A program made the position numbers and the translations under genes. The notes below the pieces were generated by a model. The model was not told the origin of the DNA and ran no database searches. It saw nothing but the letters and a program-made list of their open reading frames with translations. Shown here piece after piece: positions 1-7,502 of a stretch of 64,000 bases of DNA. Position 1 is the first letter of the stretch, and the number at the start of each line of letters is the position of its first letter. Origin of the DNA: Marinobacter sp. AC-23 (GTDB lineage: Bacteria; Pseudomonadota; Gammaproteobacteria; Pseudomonadales; Oleiphilaceae); assembly GCF_001858325.1 (NCBI RefSeq), contig NZ_MBPP01000001.1, positions 226,610 through 290,609 on the forward strand, written 5' to 3'.

Positions 1-564
1 GTAGCCCAGCACAAACGCCACGATCAGCATCGCAGCGCCCATACCGGTATCGAAGGCGAGAATCGCCAGCACCGATATTTTCAGCGCCACCCACAGCCGC
101 AATCCGGCCGAACGGATCTCGCCCGCTTGGGTCAGCGACCGGTATTCGAAGGCAATCAACAGCGGCAGCGCGAATACGGCAATCAGCAGAATCATCGGCC
201 ACACGCCTTTGCCGGCGATTGTCACGCCGGTGCTTATCACGATCGGCACGGCAATCAGATGGCCAATGAACGAAGCAGCACCGCCGGGGATCGTCTCAAT
301 GGCAGCGGTTTCTCCCAGACCCATTTGTGCAGGCGCGCCGTGTTGCTGCTGCCATTGCGGGGTGGCCGGACGCCCCCATCGGTAATAAGCCCAAAGCGCC
401 AGCGGACCGGCATAAATGGCTGTAATCGGCCACACCGCCTCCAAGCTTTTCATGGACTGCCGGTAGCCACCGCGATAGATATCGGCAAGGATCACTCCAG
501 CACACAGCAGGCCAATGCCAGTAACAGACCATGAAAGTACGATCAGCCATAGCGGTATTGTCAT
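1..564 (-). CDS. DUF4396 domain membrane protein (partial)
   Basis: The reading frame opens with ATG at 564 and runs off the left edge of the window, leaving 188 residues. The protein begins MTIPLWLIVLSWSVTGIG and carries hydrophobic segments separated by short polar turns. The segment around VWPITAIYAGPLALWAYYRW is the pattern I associate with DUF4396 integral membrane proteins. A later stretch contains GGAASFIGHLIAVPI and, near the visible end, FDTGMGAAML. A good ribosome site (AGGAGA, seen as tctcct on the plus strand near 571-576) precedes the start. The function of DUF4396 is not established. It lies divergently from a metal-responsive operon, so a link to metal stress is possible but only inferred. 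The C-terminus cannot be judged. Confidence 0.75.
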   Translation of the reverse strand, partial: MTIPLWLIVLSWSVTGIGLLCAGVILADIYRGGYRQSMKSLEAVWPITAIYAGPLALWAYYRWGRPATPQWQQQHGAPAQMGLGETAAIETIPGGAASFIGHLIAVPIVISTGVTIAGKGVWPMILLIAVFALPLLIAFEYRSLTQAGEIRSAGLRLWVALKISVLAILAFDTGMGAAMLIVAFVLGY

Positions 565-800
565 AACAATCTCCTTTTGAGCATCCGTATTCTGAATACG
601 GGTTGATTGATCCGGAAAAACGCAGAACTGTGTTCCACGCAGAATAGTCTTCCGTTTCGGTTCAATGTGTTGGCCACCCCAGTGATCGAGGTGGTCTCTG
701 ATTGGCGCAATTGATGAAGCAGAACCGAGACCAGCCTAGATGTTGGAGCTCAGTCCAGGTCAAGGGCGGATAGCTATTGAAGTAAAAATGACCGCTAATT

Positions 801-819
801 CCCCCCCCCCAAAAAAAAA
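801..819. repeat. Adjacent C10 and A9 homopolymer tracts
   Basis: Ten C residues (801-810) are followed directly by nine A residues (811-819). The tract ends five bases before the -35 hexamer of the MerR-type promoter at 824. Such tracts are prone to slippage and the A-tract may bend DNA. A role in promoter tuning is inference only. Confidence 0.6.
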
Positions 820-823
820 CTCC

Positions 824-854
824 TTGACCTGGAGTTAACTCAAGGTCGTATTGT
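824..854 (+). promoter_or_regulatory. MerR-family operator/promoter, copy 1
   Basis: The -35 hexamer TTGACC (824-829) and the -10 TATTGT (849-854) are separated by 19 bases. That overlong spacer is the hallmark of promoters activated by MerR-family regulators. The spacer region holds an imperfect 20-bp palindrome reading ACCTGGAGTTAACTCAAGGT, with one mismatch between arms. The first 16 bases of the element (TTGACCTGGAGTTAAC) recur exactly at 18648, also with a 19-base spacer. The downstream operon ends with a MerR-type regulator gene (4291), which is the likely binder. Confidence 0.85.
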
Positions 855-914
855 TCTCCTGACGATCATTTAAGAAGGCGACGTTCCCAAGCCGCCAGAT
901 TTCAGGAGCAAATC

Positions 915-1133
915 ATGAAAACCACGATATTGTCTATCGACGGCATGCACTGCGACGGCTGTGTTCAGGTCGTTCAACACCTGCTGGAACAACAGGTCGG
1001 CGTTAACGGCTGCTCAGTGTCTCTGGACTCGAAACAGGCACGTATCGCGCATGATGCTGACCAGGTTTCAGCCGAGACGTTGGCCGAGGCTTTGCGAGCA
1101 GCCGGTTATAAGGCATCGCCTAAGGAGAGTTAA
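915..1133 (+). CDS. Small heavy-metal-associated (HMA) domain protein
   Basis: This 72-residue protein is a single HMA domain of ferredoxin-like fold, similar in size to CopZ or mature MerP. The metal-binding loop is GMHCDGC, placing the two cysteines at residues 13 and 16. There is no signal peptide, so it should act in the cytoplasm as a metallochaperone or buffer. A strong site (CAGGAGCAAATC) precedes the ATG. It is the first gene after the MerR-type promoter and is followed after 5 bases by a CcdA-like membrane protein and then a P1B ATPase, so delivery of a thiophilic metal ion to the ATPase is a reasonable inference. The exact metal cannot be read from the sequence. Confidence 0.88.
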   Translation: MKTTILSIDGMHCDGCVQVVQHLLEQQVGVNGCSVSLDSKQARIAHDADQVSAETLAEALRAAGYKASPKES

Positions 1134-1138
1134 GCAAC

Positions 1139-1786
1139 ATGGACCTGTTACAAAGCCTGATTTTGGCGACAGGGCTCGGGCTTTTGGGCTTCGTCGAACC
1201 GTGTTCCGTTGGCAGTCATCTGATCTTGCTGAAATATCTGGATCGATTGTCGCCAAGGCAACGGCGAATTCAGACTCTGGTTTACACCCTTGTCCGGGCC
1301 ACGTTCACGGGTCTACTCGGTGTACTCGCCGTCATCATTGGCTCGCGTTTTCTAGGTGTGCAGGAAGGTTTATGGGGCGTGCTCGGCAGCGTATACGTTC
1401 TGCTGGGGCTGGTTTATCTCACCGGTGGCGCACCCTGGATGATTCGGCAAATGAATCGGCTACTGCCCCACGTTTCACACAAGGCCGGCGGTGCCAGCCT
1501 CGGGGCTGTGTTCGGCCTGAATGTCCCGGCGTGTGCGGCGCCGTTACTGGCGGTGCTGCTGGGCGATGCCGCTGCTCAGGCAGCGGCGGGCACTGGTGTC
1601 GCCTACGGCGCCTTGTCGTTATTCGTTTTTGGACTGGCGCTTTCCAGCCCTCTCATACTGGCCGTTTTTACGCGCTCCGGGCGCCGTCTGCTGACCGCGA
1701 TTGCGGGGCTTGCCGGACGCATGCCGCGCTGGACCGGTGTGGTACTGATAGCGCTGGGGCTTTGGTCCATCACCTTGGCGCTTTGA
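1139..1786 (+). CDS. CcdA/DsbD-like transmembrane protein
   Basis: The 215-residue product is strongly hydrophobic, with about six predicted membrane segments. Two cysteines sit in conserved-looking settings: GFVEPCSVG (C22) in the first helix and NVPACAAPLL (C132) in the fourth. This pair, one in TM1 and one in TM4, is the arrangement that lets CcdA and the DsbD core relay electrons from cytoplasmic thioredoxin across the membrane. The start follows the HMA stop by 5 bases, so translation is probably coupled. In this operon it may keep periplasmic cysteine metal-binding proteins reduced, for example the HMA protein encoded at 19570; that link is inference. The family assignment rests on the cysteine motifs and hydrophobic profile. 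Confidence 0.78.
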   Translation: MDLLQSLILATGLGLLGFVEPCSVGSHLILLKYLDRLSPRQRRIQTLVYTLVRATFTGLLGVLAVIIGSRFLGVQEGLWGVLGSVYVLLGLVYLTGGAPWMIRQMNRLLPHVSHKAGGASLGAVFGLNVPACAAPLLAVLLGDAAAQAAAGTGVAYGALSLFVFGLALSSPLILAVFTRSGRRLLTAIAGLAGRMPRWTGVVLIALGLWSITLAL

Positions 1787-1822
1787 TATGACGCGATTCA
1801 AACTATAACCCGGAGGTATCGT

Positions 1823-4252
1823 ATGACACATGCCACAACCCGTTCAGACGAGTTCACACCCTGGAGCGAAGAGGCAACTGATCGTCAAGGAATCAATCGC
1901 GTAAGGGCCCATATTGGCGGACTGCACTGCTCACTGTGTACCGGCACTATTGAGCGGGCGCTAGGTAGCAAGCCCGGCGTAAAACGCGTCGCGGTGAGCC
2001 TGACCCATGAGCAGGCGCTCGTGGAATACGACAGTGCTCAGGCTAATGCCAAGGATCTGATGGGGACGCTGCAACAGATCGGTTATACCCTGAGCGACCC
2101 ACGCAAGGTAGAACCCTTCGAACGGCAGGAGAAAGCGCTGGCCGTCGAGCGCAAGCGCTTCGTGGTCGCGCTCGCGATGAGCCTGGCATCAGTCGGACTC
2201 ATTGTTGATGTCACGAGCATCTGGACCCTCGCGCTCTCAGCCGTGGTCTATGTCAGCCTGGTCGGGTTTGGTTATGCGGTTCTGCGTGGCCAGGGTACCG
2301 CCGCCGCACTGGCCGGTAGCGTCGGCCTAGCTGCGGGCGGGGTCGCCTTATTCGCCCTGCGTGCCAGTGGCGTGCTCACCGGGTTCGAGCCCTTACTGGT
2401 CGCTGTACTCGCACTGGGCATCATGTTCGGCGTTGCCAGGCATATGTTGATTATGGGGGTACAGGCGCTACGGCGAGGTATTCTCAACCAGCATGTTCTG
2501 GTGGAGATCGGGGCCTTTGCGGGACTGACAGGTGGCGGCATCGGGCTCGTTCTTCAGCCTGAAGGCTATCCCACTGCCGCGTTTTTTGCGGTGTCGGTGA
2601 TGGTGCTTACCTACCATATATTCTCCGAATGGTTATCGCTGATCGTGAAAACGCGCAGTGCACAATCGGTTAAACGATTGCTGGATTTGCAACCCAACAC
2701 AGCACATGTGGTCACTGAAGATGACGAACGGGATGTGCCTGTAGAGCAAGTGGCATCCGGTATGCAGGTGCGGGTACGACCCGGCGAGCGCATCCCGGTT
2801 GACGGTGTTGTTGTCAGTGGTTCATCCGCGGTAGACGAAGCGCTGATTACCGGAGAGTCGCTGCCGGTCGACAAATCGACGGACGATACCGTTGTGGGCG
2901 GAGCGATCAATGGCAACGGTACGCTGCTGATCCGGGTCACTGCGGTGGGCACCGAAAGCTTTCTGCACCAGGTGATCAGCAGCGTAGAAGATGCACGAGC
3001 CCTCAAACCCGGCCTGCTGCATATCGTGGATCGAGTGCTGCAGGTTTATACGCCCGCTGTTTTGATCATTTCGATCCTGGCTTTTCTGGCCTGGACCTTG
3101 GGGCTTTGGTTATTTGGGGCCGAGCCCCTGTTCGAGCGTGCCGTGTTTGCCGCATTAACTGTACTTGTTATGGGTTATCCGTGTGCGGTCGGTATCTCTG
3201 CACCGCTGTCGATTGTAAGGGCTGCGGGTGAGGCTGCGGACAAGGGTGTGTTGATGCGTACCGGCGAGGCTTTTCAGGCGCTGCGCACAGTCGGTACAGT
3301 CGTTTTCGACAAGACTGGCACCCTCACTGAAGGTCGTCCCGCGGTGCGGTCTGTAATCAGCATCGACGGCGATGAGAACAACTTGCTGGCAATCGCCGCC
3401 GCGGTGGAGGCGGCGTCCGAGCATCCACTGGGCCGGGCGGTGGTCGAAAAAGCGCTGGAGGTCGGGGTTAACTTCCCTGACGTGGAAAATTTTCAGGCCG
3501 AGTCCGGTCGCGGCGTGAAAGCACAGGTTGATGGCGAGACTGTCTGGGTTGGCAGTCCGTCGTTTCTGGAGTCACAAGGTATCGACCTGAGCGCACTGAC
3601 CCAAAGTGTAGAAACTGCCGAACAGCAGGGCCATACAGTGATCGTCGTTGCCCGTAAAAATCGTCTGCTCGGTGCGATCGCCCTTGGCGATGCTCTACGC
3701 GTTGATACCATTGAGACCATCAGCCGGCTCCACAAACTCGGCATCCGCACTGTCATGCTAACGGGTGACAACGAGCGCACCGCCCGCCACATTGCAGGGC
3801 GTGCCGGCATCGACGAGGTGTATGCCGGTGTGCTGCCAGCAGACAAAGCTGAAGTCCTGCGTGAAATGCAACAACAGTCGCGAGTCGCGATGGTCGGCGA
3901 CGGCATCAATGATGCGCCGGCACTGATGCAGGCCGATGTTGGCATCGCTATGGGCAGCGGCACGGATATTGCCATCGACTCTGCCGACATCATTATTCTC
4001 AACGGGCGTTTGGGCGCCGTCATTACGGCTTGGGAAATTAGCCGCTGGGGGTATCGCAAGATGCTGCAGAACGTGAGTCTTGCCTTTTTGTTCAACGGCA
4101 TTGGCATTCCCCTGGCGACCACCGGGTTGATCTATCCGGTCTGGGCGATGGTTGCAATGGCCACCAGCGTCACCGTTATTTTTATCAATTCGCTATGGCA
4201 GCGACCGGGCATGTTTTTCGATGCAGTGGCGAGCGTGGGTGATAGAACTTAA
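1823..4252 (+). CDS. Heavy-metal P1B-type ATPase with YPC motif
   Basis: This 809-residue protein exports a soft metal ion across the inner membrane using ATP. An N-terminal HMA domain carries GLHCSLC (C36, C39). The actuator TGES is near residue 343, the phosphorylated DKTGT aspartate at D496, the SEHPLG nucleotide motif near 535, and GDGINDAP from 692. The membrane metal motif, normally CPC in copper and zinc pumps, is Y452-P453-C454 (MGYPCAVG), which is unusual. The C-terminal helices hold FNGIGIPLA and an MxxxTS-like pattern reminiscent of the Cu(I) group, but without the canonical YN. Only one N-terminal HMA domain is present. It sits between the CcdA-like gene and merR in one MerR-controlled operon. 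Metal specificity should not be assumed to be copper. Confidence 0.93.
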   Translation: MTHATTRSDEFTPWSEEATDRQGINRVRAHIGGLHCSLCTGTIERALGSKPGVKRVAVSLTHEQALVEYDSAQANAKDLMGTLQQIGYTLSDPRKVEPFERQEKALAVERKRFVVALAMSLASVGLIVDVTSIWTLALSAVVYVSLVGFGYAVLRGQGTAAALAGSVGLAAGGVALFALRASGVLTGFEPLLVAVLALGIMFGVARHMLIMGVQALRRGILNQHVLVEIGAFAGLTGGGIGLVLQPEGYPTAAFFAVSVMVLTYHIFSEWLSLIVKTRSAQSVKRLLDLQPNTAHVVTEDDERDVPVEQVASGMQVRVRPGERIPVDGVVVSGSSAVDEALITGESLPVDKSTDDTVVGGAINGNGTLLIRVTAVGTESFLHQVISSVEDARALKPGLLHIVDRVLQVYTPAVLIISILAFLAWTLGLWLFGAEPLFERAVFAALTVLVMGYPCAVGISAPLSIVRAAGEAADKGVLMRTGEAFQALRTVGTVVFDKTGTLTEGRPAVRSVISIDGDENNLLAIAAAVEAASEHPLGRAVVEKALEVGVNFPDVENFQAESGRGVKAQVDGETVWVGSPSFLESQGIDLSALTQSVETAEQQGHTVIVVARKNRLLGAIALGDALRVDTIETISRLHKLGIRTVMLTGDNERTARHIAGRAGIDEVYAGVLPADKAEVLREMQQQSRVAMVGDGINDAPALMQADVGIAMGSGTDIAIDSADIIILNGRLGAVITAWEISRWGYRKMLQNVSLAFLFNGIGIPLATTGLIYPVWAMVAMATSVTVIFINSLWQRPGMFFDAVASVGDRT

Positions 4253-4290
4253 TGTAGGGGACGTCACTCTCAAAAGACTGGGGAAACATC

Positions 4291-4676
4291 ATGCTTCAGA
4301 TTGGTAAGGTTACGGAACAACTCGATATCAGTGCCGATACGCTGCGCTATTACGAAAAAATCAACTTGTTACCCCGGGTTTATCGCAATACCGCTGGTGT
4401 TCGACAATATAGCGATAAAGATCTGTCACGCTTGAGCTTTATCAAGCGTGCCCAAAAATGGGCTTTAGCCTGGCGGAGATCTCAGCGCTCCTCAATTTCC
4501 GGGAAAATCCTCAAGCAGCCCGACCACAGGTGCGCTCATTAGCGTTTCAGAAGCTGACGGACATTGAGCTTCATCTTGAAGAGCTCGGACGGCTTCGGGA
4601 TGAGTTGCGACTACTCACGAACCTTTGTGGCGCAAGCCCGGACCGCTGCCCGATTCTGGAATCACTCGATAAGTGA
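4291..4676 (+). CDS. MerR-family metal regulator (frameshifted by one base)
   Basis: The first half reads MLQIGKVTEQLDISADTLRYY, a classic MerR winged helix-turn-helix. After residue 56 the frame is lost at an A5 run (4454-4458). One extra A would continue into GFSLAEISALL and a complete C-terminal coiled coil, giving 128 residues. The metal-binding end is LCGASPDRCPIL, a Cys-x6-Cys pair close to the CueR C-x7-C loop. Aligned by eye with CueR, the position equivalent to S77 is an arginine here, not the cysteine seen in divalent sensors such as ZntR. It is the last gene of the operon it probably controls. The break is most likely a sequencing error, although -1 slippage on the A run cannot be excluded. 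Confidence 0.85.
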
Positions 4677-4840
4677 GGAGCCTCTGAATAACTTCTGAAT
4701 CGCCTCTGGTTTTCAGTCGTGGGCATCCTGGGCGGGTACCGGACAACACCACAAAAACCCGACCTTTCAGGCTCAGCATGAAAATGATGAGAAACCAGAA
4801 GGTTTTTGTTGGTTTAACTCCCAAAATGCATGTTATTCTA

Positions 4841-4863
4841 AAAACGAATTAAACTTTCGTTTT
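4841..4863. repeat. Perfect 8-bp inverted repeat, operator-like
   Basis: AAAACGAA (4841-4848) and TTCGTTTT (4856-4863) form perfect arms around a 7-base centre, about 95 bases upstream of the small secreted protein at 4959. It could be a regulator site or a weak terminator of the merR operon. The rest of 4677-4958 shows no gene. Confidence 0.45.
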
Positions 4864-4958
4864 AATACTTGACCTGTGAGCAGCTAAATACTTTTACACT
4901 CAGGCCAGCTCAAAAACGACCTTGAAGCATGTGAATCACCCGATAGGAACCCATTAAC

Positions 4959-5345
4959 TTGGAACGCTCACGGCCTAACAAATTCGCACTTTTTCTGCTG
5001 ACCCTTATTGTGGTTTTTCAGCCGATGGTGTCGTTTGCCGTGACGTTACCGGGACAGCATGTTGGGACCTCAAATGCACCGGTTATGGAAGACTGCCCCA
5101 AAGCAATCAGTTTTGGCGTCGCTACAGACCAAACTGATGAAAAATGCGGTGGCATGACGCTGGAAAGCTGCTCTCTGGCAATTAGCCAGGGTAATTGTGG
5201 GCTTTCAACAGTTTTGCTTCCTGCTGGCGAATTCAAGCAAGTTATCCAGTCTACGCCTGATCAGCTACCGATCGCTGTCGAGGGCGATTATCGCAGCATC
5301 ATACTCGATACCCTGACTCCCCCACCGAATACCTCAATAGCCTAA
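4959..5345 (+). CDS. Small exported four-cysteine protein, function unknown
   Basis: The 128-residue product starts at a TTG codon (4959). The start is uncertain because no strong ribosome site is visible. Residues 8-28 form a Sec-type signal peptide (FALFLLTLIVVFQPMVSFA), so the mature protein is periplasmic. The mature part has four cysteines in the short contexts EDCPKA, EKCGGM, ESCSLA and GNCGLS, which could bind a metal or form two disulfides. I do not recognise the family. It lies between a metal ATPase operon and the cus genes, in the position often taken by small copper-inducible periplasmic proteins of the CopL/CzcI kind; that comparison is by position and size only. Confidence 0.6.
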   Translation: MERSRPNKFALFLLTLIVVFQPMVSFAVTLPGQHVGTSNAPVMEDCPKAISFGVATDQTDEKCGGMTLESCSLAISQGNCGLSTVLLPAGEFKQVIQSTPDQLPIAVEGDYRSIILDTLTPPPNTSIA

Positions 5346-5426
5346 TCAATACCTGACTTGTTTGCCCGTCTAACTCCCAGCTAATTCGGCTGAGCGGGCG
5401 CATGTGCGCTATTACGAGGAAATATC

Positions 5427-5570
5427 ATGAAATCATCCAGACGTCTTCTGGCGGGACTTACCGTCTCTAATCCCATGATGAACAAACACCTGCAGAAAAT
5501 GATGAGTCGCATGTCAGCTGACGAACAGCAGACCATGATGTCTCGCTGCACTCCCCCGCACTCAATTTGA
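5427..5570 (+). CDS. Methionine-rich 47-aa peptide
   Basis: A short frame starts at ATG 5427 after GAGGAAATATC. The product has eight methionines, several paired (PMMNKH, KMMSRM, TMMSR), one cysteine and few hydrophobic residues. Met pairs of this kind are used by periplasmic Cu(I)/Ag(I) proteins such as CusB and CusF. No signal peptide is evident, although a basic N-terminus (KSSRRLL) precedes a short apolar stretch. It ends 19 bases before cusB. It may be a genuine small gene or the 3' part of a shrunken one; I cannot decide. Confidence 0.45.
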   Translation: MKSSRRLLAGLTVSNPMMNKHLQKMMSRMSADEQQTMMSRCTPPHSI

Positions 5571-5589
5571 TGATTTGGAGAGAGAACCA

Positions 5590-7103
5590 ATGCGATTTGC
5601 CTTATTAGTGGCACTGGTTGCTATTGCCTTTATAGCCGGTTGGCTGGGCCGTCCATACGTGTTGCCTGAAGTGTCGGGAACAGCAATGAACGTATCCAGC
5701 GAGTTGGCAGGCAAAGAAGCACCGCTTTACTGGGTCGCACCAATGGACCTAATTATCGGCGAGACAAACCTGGACAGTCCCCCATGGGGATGGATCTGGT
5801 GCCGGTTTACGACGACAACAGCGTAGATAACGAGGACGGTGGCGTCAGTATTAACTCACAGATTCGCGCTAACCTCGGAGTCAAAACCGGTGCTGTGACG
5901 CGGGGTGCCGTTGCTGTTCCCGTCTCAACGGTGGGTTACGTCACTGACAATGAAGATCAGCTAACTCTGGTTCACAGTCGAATTTCTGGCTGGGTTGAGA
6001 TGCTCCATGTGAAGTCCGTCGGCGAAAGCGTTGAGAAAAGCGAACCGCTGTTTGAGATCTATTCACCGGAGTTGGTCAACGCCCAGCAGGAGTTTCTGCT
6101 TGCCCTGCGTGTCAGCTCCGGCCCGGTCGCCGAAGCATCTGGAAACAAACTCCGCGCTTTGGGGATGACGGACGCCCAGATTGCATCGCTGAAGAAAAAT
6201 GGAAAAGCGCTGCAGCGGATAACCATGTTTGCACCCAGCTCCGGTTATGTAACGAGCCTGAATGCCCGTGCGGGTATGTATATTCGCCCGGACACTGAAA
6301 TCATGGCGATCGGTAGTCGGGATTCGGTTTGGATAATTGCAGAATTTTTTGAGCGTCAGGCGGGGCTGGTGAAAGCTGGGCAAACGGTGCGTTTCACGAC
6401 CCCGGCACTCCCCAACACGGAATGGCAAGGCACAATTGATTACGTCTACCCGGAGCTCGACCCTCGCACACGGAGTCTTCAGGCAAGAATTCGTGTGCCC
6501 AACACGGAGGGTACCCTGCGACCCAATATGTTCGTCCAGTTAACAATGGATGCACCCATTGGTGAAAACTTACTGACCGTTCCAAGGTCCGCGCTGATCC
6601 AGCGTACCAATAGTCAGCACGTGCTGGTTGCGGAGGGCGACGGCTATTTTCGTCCTGCACCAGTGCGTATCGGCCAGGAAGTCGGCAATCGCATGGTGAT
6701 CATTGACGGTCTTAATGAAGGTCAGCGGGTGGTTACATCTGCTCAATTTCTAATCGACTCGGAAACCAACCTGGATGAAGCCCTGTTGCGCTTCGAATCC
6801 GGCCAGACCAGCGCATCCAGTGGCATAGAGAACGCCGCAGCCGCAGGGTTGATCACGGGGGTCGGGAGGATTTCAGAACTTGACCTCGGCAGCGAATCCG
6901 CAAGCATCACGCTGAATCACGGTCCTATAACGGAACTGAGCTGGCCCGCCATGACAATGGCCTTTGGGCTGTCAGAGTCGGTCAGTACCGATGGGCTAGC
7001 GATTGACCAGGAAGTCACCTTTCGCTTTCGCGAAACACCCGAGGGCTATGTGATCGAAGGCCTGACAACCACGCCCAAGCCACAACAAAACATCGGAGAA
7101 TAA
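5590..7103 (+). CDS. cusB: CusB-type RND periplasmic adaptor (frameshifted by one base)
   Basis: The adaptor links the inner-membrane pump CusA to the outer-membrane channel CusC. The reconstructed length is 504 residues. The start ATG at 5590 follows GGAGAGAG. An N-terminal membrane anchor is followed by the heavy-metal-binding domain motif, readable as WVAPMDP then SPMGMDLVPVY once one C is restored at a CC pair (5748-5749). Barrel-sandwich and alpha-hairpin regions follow (DNEDQLTLVHSRISGW, LFEIYSPELVNAQQEFL). The C-terminal ~70 residues are a fused CusF-like domain with WPAMTM. The next gene encodes a second, free CusF domain. Together these give the pump two CusF-type metal carriers. The frameshift is probably a sequence error because both halves are well preserved. 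Confidence 0.9.
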
Positions 7104-7106
7104 ATC

Positions 7107-7448
7107 ATGAAGCTCACCACTCTTGCACTATCAATGACCATCGGCTTTGTCACGATTCCTGCGCTGGCCATTGCGGATGAGCCCATGCCCCCCATGTCGG
7201 GCATGGCGTCCGGGCAGTCTGTTGATGCGGTTGATAGCACCGGTGTCATCACAGCCATCGATCCCGAAAGCCGCAAGGTGACGCTCAGCCATGAGCCCAT
7301 TCCCGAACTGAAATGGCCGCGCATGACCATGGGTTTTCCGGTTGATCCGGGCGTCAATATGGAGGCGGTCAGTAAAGGCGATTCGGTTGCCTTCACTCTC
7401 ACCCCGACGAAAAGCGGGCAAAAAGTGACCCGCATCGAGAAACAATAG
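7107..7448 (+). CDS. cusF: CusF-like periplasmic copper/silver chaperone
   Basis: The 113-residue product has a Sec signal peptide (about residues 1-23, ending ALAIADE), then a short Met/Pro-rich linker (EPMPPMSGM) and a CusF OB-fold domain. The metal site is visible as KWPRMTMGF, matching the Trp and two Met ligands that bind Cu(I) or Ag(I) in E. coli CusF; the upstream His ligand is probably the one in LSHEPI. It starts 3 bases after the cusB stop. Its role would be to carry metal in the periplasm to CusB/CusA. Similarity to the C-terminal domain of the upstream CusB suggests domain duplication. Confidence 0.9.
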   Translation: MKLTTLALSMTIGFVTIPALAIADEPMPPMSGMASGQSVDAVDSTGVITAIDPESRKVTLSHEPIPELKWPRMTMGFPVDPGVNMEAVSKGDSVAFTLTPTKSGQKVTRIEKQ

Positions 7449-7502
7449 GTCCCTGCGGATGCCTGCGACCACTACCCGGGCGTCCGCGCATTCCAGAACC
7501 GG

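Larger units (their letters stand above)
565..914. other. Intergenic region between divergent DUF4396 and metal operon
   Basis: This 350-base stretch has no convincing gene. It holds a C10-A9 homopolymer pair (801-819), a MerR-type operator/promoter (824-854) and the leader of the HMA gene. Bases 600-790 show nothing I can assign. Confidence 0.7.

Noticed and set aside
961..1791. Long open frame overlapping the HMA and CcdA-like genes
   Set aside because: It is an out-of-frame shadow rich in Arg, Cys and Gly, with no ribosome site or domain.
3493..4122. 209-residue minus-strand frame inside the ATPase gene
   Set aside because: Low-complexity Ser/Arg/Met composition and full overlap with conserved ATPase motifs mark it as a shadow.
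4454..4460. Programmed -1 frameshift to make MerR
   Set aside because: The A5 run is slippery, but no stem-loop or internal ribosome site stands out, and similar one-base losses occur in many unrelated genes of the window. A sequence error is simpler.
4869..4900. Third MerR-type promoter (TTGACC before the 4959 gene)
   Set aside because: TTGACC is present, but there is no palindrome like those at 824 and 18648 and no -10 hexamer at a 19-base distance.
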